From an uncultured Oscillospiraceae bacterium (GTDB lineage Bacteria; Bacillota; Clostridia; Oscillospirales; Oscillospiraceae): a stretch of 19,573 nucleotides of DNA. Of this stretch, positions 14,083 to 19,573 are shown piece after piece. Below the pieces are notes generated by a model. It searched no databases, was not told the DNA's origin, and saw nothing but the letters and a program-made list of their open reading frames with translations. Made by a program: the position numbers and the translations under genes. How positions within the stretch are numbered: the stretch's first letter is position 1; each line of letters opens with the position of its first letter. The stretch is from the NCBI GenBank assembly GCA_910589085.1, contig CAJUSG010000050.1:1-19573 (forward strand), given 5' to 3'.

Positions 14083-14118
14083 AACATCCCGCCGGGTGAA
14101 AATCCGGCGGGATGTTTT
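14083..14118. terminator. Bidirectional intrinsic terminator between mrp and cyuA
   Basis: AACATCCCGCCGG (14083-14095) pairs perfectly with CCGGCGGGATGTT (14104-14116) over an 8-base loop. Short T-runs follow on both strands (TTTT on plus; TTCTTTTC on the complement). It lies between two convergent genes and can end both transcripts. Confidence 0.9.
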
Positions 14119-14136
14119 CCTTCTGTTTGGCCTGTG

Positions 14137-15417
14137 TCAGGTTTGGAGCATGATCTGTAAAATTTCCTTGTCGGTGGACCGCATACCGATCTTGCCCAGC
14201 CGGCCCACATTGTCCAGGGTGTTCTCTACCCCGCGGGAGAGGATTCCGTCCCCGCCGTAGAACTGCTGGCCCTGCTGGTACATCCGGTAGCCCAGCACGC
14301 CGGCGTCGATGGCGGCGGCGATTTTGCCGGCGCAGGAGGCCTTGGCTCCGTCGCAGATCATGCCGGAGATAATGGCCAGGGCGTTGACGACGGTGTGGGT
14401 GATGACCTCGTAGTCCCCGCCGTCCAGCCAGGCGATGGCGGCGCCCGCCGCCGCCCCGGCGCTCACCGCGCCGCAGTAGGCCGACAGCCGGCCGATGCGG
14501 GTCTTCTGGTGGATGGTTATCAGGTTGGAAAGCACCAGCGCCCGGTAGAGCTTCTCCTCGCTGGCGCCGGTCTCCCGGGCGTAGACGATGACCGGTACCG
14601 AGGCCGTGATCCCCTGGTTGCCGCTGCCCGAGTTGATGATGACAGGCAGCTCGCAGCCCCCCATCCGGGCGTCGGAACCCGCGGCGGCGGCGGATTTGGC
14701 CCTGCTGATGGCGTCGTCCGCCGGGGCGGTGTCCCGGATCACCTGGCCGATGCTGGCCCCATAGCTGTGGGTCAGCCCCTCCTGGGCGATGGCCATGTTG
14801 CAGGAGATCTGACGGTCCAGCAGCTCCCGCACATCGTCAATATCCACCGTCAGGGCAAAGTCGTAGATATCCGCCATGGTGAGAAGGGTGCGGTCGGTGA
14901 GACCGCTCTCGTCGTCCTCCTCCACAGGCAGGTCCAGCAGCACCTGACCGTTGTGCTCCAGGTGGACAATGTTGGTGTGGTAGTTGGCGATGCGGACCTT
15001 GACCTCGTCGTCCCCTCTGCGCAGGGTAAGGCGGATGTCAAAGACCAGGTCGCCGTCCAGAAACTCCACCCGGACGGGGTGCTCCTTTAAATAGACGCGC
15101 ATCTCCTCCTGCTGCTCCGGGGTGACCTGAGAGATGACCTCCAGCAGCAGACCGGCCTGACCGGCCACCACGCCGGCAGCGGCCGCCGCCTCGATGCCGT
15201 GGAGCCCGCCGGTGTTGGGCACCACAACGCTCTTCACGTTCTTGATGATGTTGCCGCTGGCCTCCACCACGATCTGGTCGGGCAGTCCGCCCAGCAGCTC
15301 CCGGCCTCTGGCCGCTCCGTAGGCGATGGCTATGGGCTCGGTACAGCCCATAGCGGGCACCAGCTCCTCCCGCAGGATCTGGATGCAGGCGTTGTATTTG
15401 ACATTTGTATGATCCAT
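14137..15417 (-). CDS. cyuA: L-cysteine desulfidase (CyuA/UPF0597 family, serine dehydratase alpha-like)
   Basis: A 426-residue protein of the UPF0597/YhaM (CyuA) family, which splits L-cysteine into pyruvate, ammonia and sulfide with a [4Fe-4S] cluster. It begins with VPAMGCTEPIAIAYG (C25) and contains ASGNIIKNVKSVVVPNTGG, GSGNQGITASVPVI and a late GMICDGAKASCAGKIA. Cysteines C25, C315, C355 and C362 have the same spacing as C25, C282, C322 and C329, which I recall as the active-site and cluster residues of the Methanocaldococcus jannaschii enzyme; this supports cysteine over serine as the substrate. GGGAGG on the complement sets the ATG at 15417; a longer in-frame start would run through the promoter. 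It diverges from the HAD gene and has a strong promoter. Role: cysteine catabolism and sulfide release. Confidence 0.88.
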   Translation of the reverse strand: MDHTNVKYNACIQILREELVPAMGCTEPIAIAYGAARGRELLGGLPDQIVVEASGNIIKNVKSVVVPNTGGLHGIEAAAAAGVVAGQAGLLLEVISQVTPEQQEEMRVYLKEHPVRVEFLDGDLVFDIRLTLRRGDDEVKVRIANYHTNIVHLEHNGQVLLDLPVEEDDESGLTDRTLLTMADIYDFALTVDIDDVRELLDRQISCNMAIAQEGLTHSYGASIGQVIRDTAPADDAISRAKSAAAAGSDARMGGCELPVIINSGSGNQGITASVPVIVYARETGASEEKLYRALVLSNLITIHQKTRIGRLSAYCGAVSAGAAAGAAIAWLDGGDYEVITHTVVNALAIISGMICDGAKASCAGKIAAAIDAGVLGYRMYQQGQQFYGGDGILSRGVENTLDNVGRLGKIGMRSTDKEILQIMLQT

Positions 15418-15442
15418 AGTGCGCCTCCCTGTCTTTCTTTTC

Positions 15443-15471
15443 ATTATACAGGAAAAACCCTGCGAGGTCAA
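15443..15471 (-). promoter_or_regulatory. Promoter of cyuA
   Basis: On the complement TTGACC (15466-15471), 17 bases and a perfect TATAAT (15443-15448) form a near-consensus promoter, about 26 bases ahead of the cyuA start. Confidence 0.75.
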
Positions 15472-15475
15472 ACGG

Positions 15476-15504
15476 TTGCGGCAAAGACTTTCCTGTGGTA
15501 TGAT
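15476..15504 (+). promoter_or_regulatory. Promoter of the HAD phosphatase gene
   Basis: TTGCGG (15476-15481), 17 bases and TATGAT (15499-15504) preceded by TGG (extended -10). It starts only a few bases from the divergent cyuA promoter, so a factor bound there could affect both. Confidence 0.65.
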
Positions 15505-15514
15505 ACACGCTGCG

Positions 15515-15533
15515 GGGCGGATATGATCCGTCT
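15515..15533. repeat. Degenerate palindromic GC repeat copy 9 in the HAD gene leader
   Basis: GGGCGGATATGATCCGTCT resembles the 8160-8178 copy (GGGCGGATATCATCCGCCC) with two or three changes. It lies between the promoter and the ribosome binding site of the HAD gene. Confidence 0.5.
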
Positions 15534-15566
15534 GTGCAGGTTGGAACATATGAAGGAGGAAATCTG

Positions 15567-16214
15567 ATGTTTAAAGCGGTATGCTTCGATTTTGACTACA
15601 CCCTGGGGGACTGCACCGACTCCATCGTGGCCGGGTTTCAGTACGGCCTTACCGGGCTGGGCTGGCCCGCCCCCGACCGGGAAGCAGTGCGCAGGACGGT
15701 GGGCTTTCTGCTGGAGGACGCCTACTCCATGCTCACCGGCGACCTTGACCCGGAGAACCAGGCCCGGTTCCGGGCGCTGTTCTCCGAGGTGGCGGTGGAG
15801 CGCCAGCGGCAGGAGACCACCCTTCTCCCGGGGGCGGCGGAGCTGCTTCGGGGATTGAAGGACCGGGGCGTTAAGACGGCAATCGTCAGCACCAAGCGGG
15901 GAGACACCATCCGGTTCATCCTGGAGCGCCTGGGGCTGGATGATACGGTGGACATAGTAATCGGCAGCGCCGATGTTACGCGGCACAAGCCCGACCCGGA
16001 GGGGCTGCTGTTCGCCCTGGACCGGCTGGGAGTGGAGCCGGGGGAAACCCTGTTTTGCGGCGACACGGTGCTGGATGCCGGAGCGGCCAAAAACGCCGGG
16101 ACCCGCTTCGCCGCCGTCCTCGGCGGCACCACCCAGGCGGATGCCTTTGCCCGGTTCTGTCCCGACCACATCTCCCCCGACCTGTGGGATTTGGCCCAGT
16201 GGCTGGAAATATAA
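15567..16214 (+). CDS. HAD superfamily hydrolase (phosphoglycolate phosphatase/PpaX-like)
   Basis: A 215-residue HAD subfamily IA phosphatase. Motif I is FDFDYTLGD with D8 as nucleophile and D10 as acid/base; motif II is S108 in IVSTKRG; motif III is K141 in RHKPDPEG; motif IV is GDTVLD with D166 and D170. A helical cap domain fills about residues 16-85. Such enzymes remove phosphate from small metabolites (phosphoglycolate, pyrophosphate, nucleotides); the substrate cannot be read from sequence. The start follows AAGGAGG (15553-15559) at 7 bases. It diverges from cyuA and converges with the ribbon-helix-helix gene, with only 15 bases between the stop codons. All catalytic residues are present. 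Confidence 0.87.
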   Translation: MFKAVCFDFDYTLGDCTDSIVAGFQYGLTGLGWPAPDREAVRRTVGFLLEDAYSMLTGDLDPENQARFRALFSEVAVERQRQETTLLPGAAELLRGLKDRGVKTAIVSTKRGDTIRFILERLGLDDTVDIVIGSADVTRHKPDPEGLLFALDRLGVEPGETLFCGDTVLDAGAAKNAGTRFAAVLGGTTQADAFARFCPDHISPDLWDLAQWLEI

Positions 16215-16229
16215 TGCGGGAGTGCGACC

Positions 16230-16418
16230 CTAGGCCAGAGGGCCGTCCCGCAGCTCCATATGGTCCAGGGCGTATTGCAGGGCCATGCCGATGAGCTCGT
16301 TCCGGGAGCGGTTGGTCCGGGCGGAGAGGTCGTTGTATTTCTCCTGAAGCACCCTGTCGATGCGGATGGTCATGGTGACGGTCTTGTCCTCCCGGGGGGT
16401 GACAATAAATTTTTCCAT
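16230..16418 (-). CDS. Small ribbon-helix-helix (CopG/Arc-like) DNA-binding protein
   Basis: A 62-residue protein: an N-terminal extension MEKFIVTPREDK, a strand TVTMTIRID (about residues 13-21), then two helices, LQEKYNDLSARTN and SRNELIGMALQYALDHM. This is the ribbon-helix-helix fold used by dimeric regulators and antitoxins. No toxin gene sits next to it, so a transcription factor is more likely than an antitoxin. The ATG at 16418 has GAGG (complement) only about 5 bases upstream, a weak ribosome site. It is divergent from the TraB-like gene across a 229-base AT-rich gap with dyad elements, suggesting control of itself and perhaps of that gene. Confidence 0.8.
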   Translation of the reverse strand: MEKFIVTPREDKTVTMTIRIDRVLQEKYNDLSARTNRSRNELIGMALQYALDHMELRDGPLA

Positions 16419-16448
16419 AATGCCTCACATCCCACTCTGTTTGAGTAC

Positions 16449-16469
16449 ATTATAGTGTGAATTTACACA
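16449..16469 (-). promoter_or_regulatory. Promoter -10 of the RHH gene and overlapping dyad
   Basis: TATAAT on the complement at 16449-16454 points to the RHH gene; no good -35 box is seen. Just upstream of it, TGTGAATTTACACA at 16456-16469 is a dyad with 4-base perfect outer arms. Its position inside the promoter suggests an operator, possibly for the RHH protein itself. Confidence 0.5.
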
Positions 16470-16481
16470 TTAAATCCATGA

Positions 16482-16516
16482 CACAAATAGCATTGAAAAT
16501 TCAATGCATTTTTGTG
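16482..16516. repeat. AT-rich inverted repeat (GCATTGAAAATTCAATGC core)
   Basis: GCATTGAA and TTCAATGC (16490-16507) are perfect 8-base arms around AA. The pairing extends outward through CACAAA (16482-16487) and TTTGTG (16511-16516) with small internal mismatches. It lies between the RHH gene and the TraB-like gene and just upstream of a possible promoter at 16518. It could be an operator, or a weak terminator on the plus strand because T-rich sequence follows the core. Confidence 0.6.
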
Positions 16517-16517
16517 A

Positions 16518-16546
16518 TTGACTTTTTTGGAAATAAGTGCTATCGT
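16518..16546 (+). promoter_or_regulatory. Possible upstream promoter (P2) of the TraB-like gene
   Basis: TTGACT (16518-16523), 17 bases and TATCGT (16541-16546) preceded by TGC (extended -10). It is weaker than the promoter at 16576 and abuts the inverted repeat at 16482-16516. Confidence 0.4.
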
Positions 16547-16575
16547 TTGGGTGGCCGGTTTAAGAGAATTTTAAT

Positions 16576-16603
16576 TTGACATATGCCGGTCCGGTGCTAC
16601 AAT
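16576..16603 (+). promoter_or_regulatory. Main promoter of the TraB-like gene
   Basis: A perfect TTGACA (16576-16581), 16 bases and TACAAT (16598-16603) preceded by TGC (extended -10). It lies 44 bases ahead of the start codon. Confidence 0.75.
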
Positions 16604-16647
16604 AGCATAGAACGATTGGGCGCTGTCCCAAGAAAGGATGATGACCG

Positions 16648-18027
16648 ATGAAAAAATTACTTACCCTGCTGCTGGCCCTGGGTCTGCTGGGCAGCACCGT
16701 CCCGGTGCTGGCGGCGGAGGAGCCCCAGGCCGAGCCCATTCCAGTCTGGGCCTACGGCGAGGTGGCCGACATCTACGCCATGGGTCTGGCGGGAGACGAG
16801 ATCTACACCGACCACAGCAAGCCCGTCACCCAGGAGCAGCTGGACAAGATGACCCAGGTGGCGGCGGACAAGCTGGCCCTGCTGGGGGTGGAGCAGCGCT
16901 CCAACGCCGGCTCCTTCGTGCTTGACACCACCCGGGGCGGCGTGCTCAACGCCCTGTATATGGAGGCCCTCCCCTATGCCTTTGCGGGCGTCGATGCCGG
17001 GCCGGTGGAGTTCTTGTCCTCCCTGGGCGTGGTCCACGGCGACGGCGCGGACTTGGCTCTGGACAGGCCCTGTACCCTCCTGGAGGCCGCCTGCTTCGCC
17101 GACCGGATGATCCTGGCCCTCTACGACCAGCAGAACGCCGGCTCCCTGGGCCTTCTGTGGAAGGCGGAGGGCAACGGCAATACCCTGTATCTGCTGGGCT
17201 CCATCCACACCGACCGGGGCAACCTCTACCCCTTCCACAAGCAGCTGCGGGACATCATCACCGGCGTGGAGCTGGCCGCCTTTGAGCTGGACTTTAACAG
17301 CCAGGAGGGGATCGACGAGTTCACCGCCATGCAGATGTACTCCGACGGCACCACCCTGAAGGACCACATCGACCCGGAGATCTACCAGGAGGTGGTGGAG
17401 GCCCTGGTCCCCTTGGGCACGCCCGAGGAGCAGGTGGCCCAGTTCAAGCCCTGGGCGCTGGCCAACACCTTTACCGCCCTGTCCATGCTGGACGAGACCA
17501 GCAGTGACAACGCTATGGCGCTGGACCTGTATGTCAGCGCCAAGGCCAGCAACCTGGGCACCCAGGTGGAGGGCATCGAGACCTACGCCTTCCAGGGCAA
17601 GATTTTTGACGACCTGTCCGACGAGTATCAGGAGAAGTATCTGGCCATGACCCTGAGCATGTACCTGGGGATGGACGCCGCCGAGGGTCTGAGCGACGAG
17701 GAAAAGGCGGAGTATGAGGCCGCCCTGAAGGAGCAGGACGAGGCGGTGGACCGCTGGATGGAGCAGTGGAAGACCCGGGACACCGAGGCCTTCGCCAACG
17801 ACTACCCCAAGGATGTTATCCAGGCCAACACCACCGACGAGCTCAACTCCAAGCTCTTCGAGGGCCGCGACCCCAACATGATCGCCTGGGCGGACCGCTA
17901 CCTGAAGCAGGAGGGCGCCCACACCGGCCTGATGACGGTGGGCGCGGGCCACATGATCGGCAAGACCGGCGTGGTCCAGGGCCTGAAGGACCTGGGTTAC
18001 ACCGTGGAGGTCGTGCCCGCTCCCTGA
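16648..18027 (+). CDS. Secreted TraB/GumN family protein with SLH-like N-terminal segments
   Basis: A 459-residue protein with a clear signal peptide (MKKLLTLLLALGLLGSTVPVLAAEE, cleavage near residue 22-23). Residues about 30-80 and 105-160 look like degenerate S-layer-homology segments (WAYGEVADIYAMGL..., then GVVHGDGADLALDRPCTLLEAACFADRMI). From about residue 170 it is a TraB/GumN (TIKI-like) domain: GLLWKAEGNGNTLYLLGSIHTDRGNLYPF with GSIH at 184-187, AAFELDFN, QFKPWALA, LDLYVSAKASNLGTQVEGIETYAFQ and the final GAGHMIGKTGVVQGLKDLGY with H435. The two histidine motifs are the presumed metal or catalytic site; animal TIKI is a metalloprotease, but the bacterial substrate is unknown. The SLH-like part could hold it at the cell surface. 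AGGA at about 16635 is its ribosome site; a strong terminator follows. Confidence 0.85.
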   Translation: MKKLLTLLLALGLLGSTVPVLAAEEPQAEPIPVWAYGEVADIYAMGLAGDEIYTDHSKPVTQEQLDKMTQVAADKLALLGVEQRSNAGSFVLDTTRGGVLNALYMEALPYAFAGVDAGPVEFLSSLGVVHGDGADLALDRPCTLLEAACFADRMILALYDQQNAGSLGLLWKAEGNGNTLYLLGSIHTDRGNLYPFHKQLRDIITGVELAAFELDFNSQEGIDEFTAMQMYSDGTTLKDHIDPEIYQEVVEALVPLGTPEEQVAQFKPWALANTFTALSMLDETSSDNAMALDLYVSAKASNLGTQVEGIETYAFQGKIFDDLSDEYQEKYLAMTLSMYLGMDAAEGLSDEEKAEYEAALKEQDEAVDRWMEQWKTRDTEAFANDYPKDVIQANTTDELNSKLFEGRDPNMIAWADRYLKQEGAHTGLMTVGAGHMIGKTGVVQGLKDLGYTVEVVPAP

Positions 18028-18037
18028 ATAACATAGG

Positions 18038-18068
18038 AAAATCCCGGTCCGAATGGACCGGGATTTTT
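18038..18068. terminator. Strong intrinsic terminator after the TraB-like gene
   Basis: AAAATCCCGGTCC (18038-18050), loop GAAT, then GGACCGGGATTTT (18055-18067) and a further T. The stem is perfect; the A- and T-rich ends make it work on both strands, ending the TraB-like gene from the left and brnA from the right. Confidence 0.92.
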
Positions 18069-18071
18069 GCG

Positions 18072-18362
18072 TTATACAGCCAGATACTCCGCAACTGCTT
18101 TGTCAAGCAGCTTTCCTAAAATAGAGCTGTAATCGGAACCCATACGCTTCACTTTGTCGAGGGTATCAGGCGAGACATAGAGCGTAAGAGGTTCTCCGCG
18201 ATAGGGTTTTGCCTTTCTTGCGGCGGCAAAGGCTTTTGCCATCTCGTCGGTCAGTTCAGGGGAGTCTTCATCGTATACAATTGGCATTTTTTTTGCTTTT
18301 GCCAACTGCTCCCGTTCCTGTTCCGTCAGGACGGCGTTCTCGTTCAGCTCAAATGTTACCAT
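18072..18362 (-). CDS. brnA: BrnA-like antitoxin
   Basis: A 96-residue protein starting MVTFELNENAVLTEQEREQL. It holds the BrnA-type segment SPELTDEMAKAFAAARKAKP (about residues 39-58) and a C-terminal ribbon-helix-helix-like end (LTLYVSPDTLDKVKRMGSDYSSILGKLLDKAVAEYL). BrnA antitoxins bind and neutralise the BrnT ribonuclease and repress their own operon. The ATG at 18362 is chosen because AAGGAAGGTG on the complement precedes it; the gene overlaps the end of brnT by 14 bases, the usual toxin-first order of this system. The pair is noticeably more AT-rich than its neighbours, suggesting acquisition by transfer. Confidence 0.82.
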   Translation of the reverse strand: MVTFELNENAVLTEQEREQLAKAKKMPIVYDEDSPELTDEMAKAFAAARKAKPYRGEPLTLYVSPDTLDKVKRMGSDYSSILGKLLDKAVAEYLAV

Positions 18363-18624
18363 AATACACCTTCCTTTCCTGCGCTGTGGCAAGACGTGCG
18401 GAAATCAGCCTAATATTGGAATGTCTTTCCGTGTACACAACAAATAAAACTTCTTCGACGAAACCAATGACAATATAACGGTCTTCTCCTATACTATGCG
18501 CTTCGTCATAAATTTCTATTCTGTCATCGTCCAGGAAAACCTTTGCTGCTGTTTCAAATCGGACTCCATGTTTTTTAATATTGCGCTCCGCTTTGTCTTT
18601 GTCCCACTCGAACTTTAGGGCCAT
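18349..18624 (-). CDS. brnT: BrnT-like ribonuclease toxin
   Basis: A 91-residue BrnT family toxin (PF04365 type, RelE-like fold) that inhibits translation by cutting RNA. The family blocks are present: FEWDKDKAERNIKKHGVRFETAAKVF (residues about 4-29), DEAHSIGEDRYIVIGF, LFVVYTERHSNIRLISARLATAQERKVYY at the end. The conserved charged residues (K/H in KKHG, R in GEDR, R in ISAR) are all there, so it should be active. GAGGAGG on the complement sets the ATG at 18624. It begins 31 bases after the fakA stop in the same direction; I see no clear promoter in that gap, so it may use read-through from fakA or a promoter inside it. Confidence 0.9.
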   Translation of the reverse strand: MALKFEWDKDKAERNIKKHGVRFETAAKVFLDDDRIEIYDEAHSIGEDRYIVIGFVEEVLFVVYTERHSNIRLISARLATAQERKVYYGNI

Positions 18625-18655
18625 AGAGTTTCCTCCTCACCGCGAGATTACAGCT

Positions 18656-19573
18656 TTACTCCGCAGAAATCATAAAGTAGTACACCGGCTGGCCGCCGGC
18701 CAGGAGGGTGATCTCGGCGTTGGGACAGGCAGCGGCAAAGATTTTCTCCGCCTCCTGAGCCTGCTCCTCGGTGACGTCCTCGCCGTAGAAGATGGAAATA
18801 AACTCAGCGCTCTGGTGGCCCTCAGAGTGGGCCAGGCGGTCCAGCATGGCGGACAGGTCCTGATCGGTGCCGAAGAGCTGGTGCTCCACCAGGGCCAAGT
18901 AGTCCCCCTGATGGATGGCGAAGCCGTCAAAGTCGGAATCCCGGGCGGCGTAGGTAATCTCGCTGGTGCGCACATTGGCGAAGCCCTCCAGCATAGCGGC
19001 GGTGTTGTCCCCCTCCTCGGCGTCGGGGTCGGCGGCCAGCATGGCGGAGATGCCCTGGGGCACCGTCTTGGTGGGCAGGACCACCACCTTCTTGTCCTCG
19101 CACAGGGGGATGGTCTGCTGGGCGGCCATGATGATGTTCTTGTTGTTGGGCAGGACATAGACGATCTCCGCCGGGGTGGCGTCGATGGCCTTGAGGATGT
19201 CCTGGGTGGAGGGGTTCATGGTCTGACCGCCCCCCACCAGACCGTCCACCCCCAGGTCCCGGAACACGTCCTCCAGCCCGGCCCCGGCGCAGACGGCCAC
19301 ATAGCCAAATTTCTTCTCCGGGGCGGCGTGGACGGGGGCGGCGGGCCCCTTCTCCAGCTCGGCCTCGATGGCGTCCAGGTCGTCGGTGCTCTGGACATGC
19401 TTGCCGGCGGCCAGGTCCTCGGCCTGGGTGCGCATGTTCTCAATCTTGGCCAGCTCCAGCACGCCGTACTTCTGGGCCTCGTTCAGGGCGGAGCCAGGGG
19501 TGTTGGTGTGGACGTGAACCTTAAAGGCCTCGTCGTCCTCGCCGATCACCAGGCTGTCGCCGATGGAGTTGAG
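18656..19573 (-). CDS. fakA: FakA/YloV-like fatty acid kinase, C-terminal part (cut by right edge)
   Basis: The C-terminal 305 residues of a DAK2/DegV-type protein; the frame is open through the right edge, starting LNSIGDSLVIGEDDEAFKVHVHTNTPG, which is characteristic of the YloV/FakA middle region. Then come LELAKIENMRTQAEDL, a short linker (about 55-75), and the FakA C-terminal domain with GGQTMNPSTQDILKAI, VYVLPNNKNIIMAAQQT, VVVLPTKTVPQGISAML and the final GGQPVYYFMISAE. FakA phosphorylates fatty acids held by FakB (DegV) proteins, making acyl-phosphate for phospholipid synthesis from exogenous fatty acids. The ATP-binding DAK2 half would lie to the right of the window. A GTG inside the frame at 19549 is not a real start. 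Confidence 0.9.
   Translation of the reverse strand, partial: LNSIGDSLVIGEDDEAFKVHVHTNTPGSALNEAQKYGVLELAKIENMRTQAEDLAAGKHVQSTDDLDAIEAELEKGPAAPVHAAPEKKFGYVAVCAGAGLEDVFRDLGVDGLVGGGQTMNPSTQDILKAIDATPAEIVYVLPNNKNIIMAAQQTIPLCEDKKVVVLPTKTVPQGISAMLAADPDAEEGDNTAAMLEGFANVRTSEITYAARDSDFDGFAIHQGDYLALVEHQLFGTDQDLSAMLDRLAHSEGHQSAEFISIFYGEDVTEEQAQEAEKIFAAACPNAEITLLAGGQPVYYFMISAE

Noticed and set aside
16215..16252. TGCGGGA...TCCCGCA inverted repeat between the HAD gene and the RHH gene as a terminator
   Set aside because: Most of it lies within the RHH coding end, the 24 bases between the arms pair only patchily and no T-run follows. Not supported as a terminator.
1..19573. CRISPR arrays, tRNA or rRNA genes, insertion sequences
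   Set aside because: I looked for regularly spaced direct repeats, cloverleaf-like ends with CCA and transposase motifs on both strands and saw none. The repeats present are short palindromes at irregular spacing.

Overview
The window is dense, GC-rich bacterial DNA with short gaps, strong AGGAGG-type ribosome binding sites and sigma-70/sigma-A type promoters. The gene content (zapA beside a long U32 protein, maf-mreC-mreD-PBP2, a FakA/YloV-type protein, a CyuA-type cysteine desulfidase) suggests a GC-rich gut Clostridia lineage of the Oscillospiraceae type, such as Flavonifractor, Pseudoflavonifractor or Lawsonibacter. This placement is inferred from gene content and style; no rRNA is present to confirm it.

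Layout. 1-631 (minus): the N-terminal part of nicotinate phosphoribosyltransferase, cut by the left edge. 886-6278 (plus): zapA, a 695-residue RlhA-like U32 protein, a LuxE-like acyl-protein synthetase, a LuxC-like acyl-CoA reductase and dut. The luxE-luxC pair overlaps by ATGA and has no luciferase genes nearby. 6420-8159 (plus): a tight two-gene unit of a DUF2262 protein and a NADAR-domain protein, bordered on both sides by palindromic repeats in mirrored order. 8311-8565 (minus): a DUF6809-like small protein, divergent from a XRE regulator at 8652. The XRE gene overlaps maf, and maf overlaps mreC; mreD, PBP2 (mrdA) and an Mrp/NBP35 ATPase follow, so an elongation (Rod-type) cell-wall cluster starts with a phage-like repressor gene. 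A bidirectional terminator at 14083-14116 separates this from cyuA (minus). A HAD phosphatase gene diverges from cyuA. A small ribbon-helix-helix gene (minus) diverges from a secreted TraB/GumN protein that carries SLH-like segments. After another strong terminator come a BrnT-BrnA toxin-antitoxin pair and the C-terminal part of FakA (both minus), the latter cut by the right edge.

Two things stand out. First, a family of short GC-rich palindromes (core GGGCGGAT...ATCCGCCC or GTAGGGCGCG...CGCGCCCTAC) recurs at least nine times between genes. In four genes (luxC, dut, NADAR, DUF6809) the TAG stop codon is itself the terminal TAG of such a repeat. Second, there are two little-described gene pairs: luciferase-free LuxE-LuxC, which predicts ATP-driven reduction of a fatty acid to an aldehyde, and DUF2262-NADAR, which may act in ADP-ribose chemistry.

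No stretch longer than 300 bases lacks a gene. The largest gaps (632-885 and 16419-16647) hold promoters and dyad elements. I saw no tRNA, rRNA, CRISPR array or insertion-sequence transposase.
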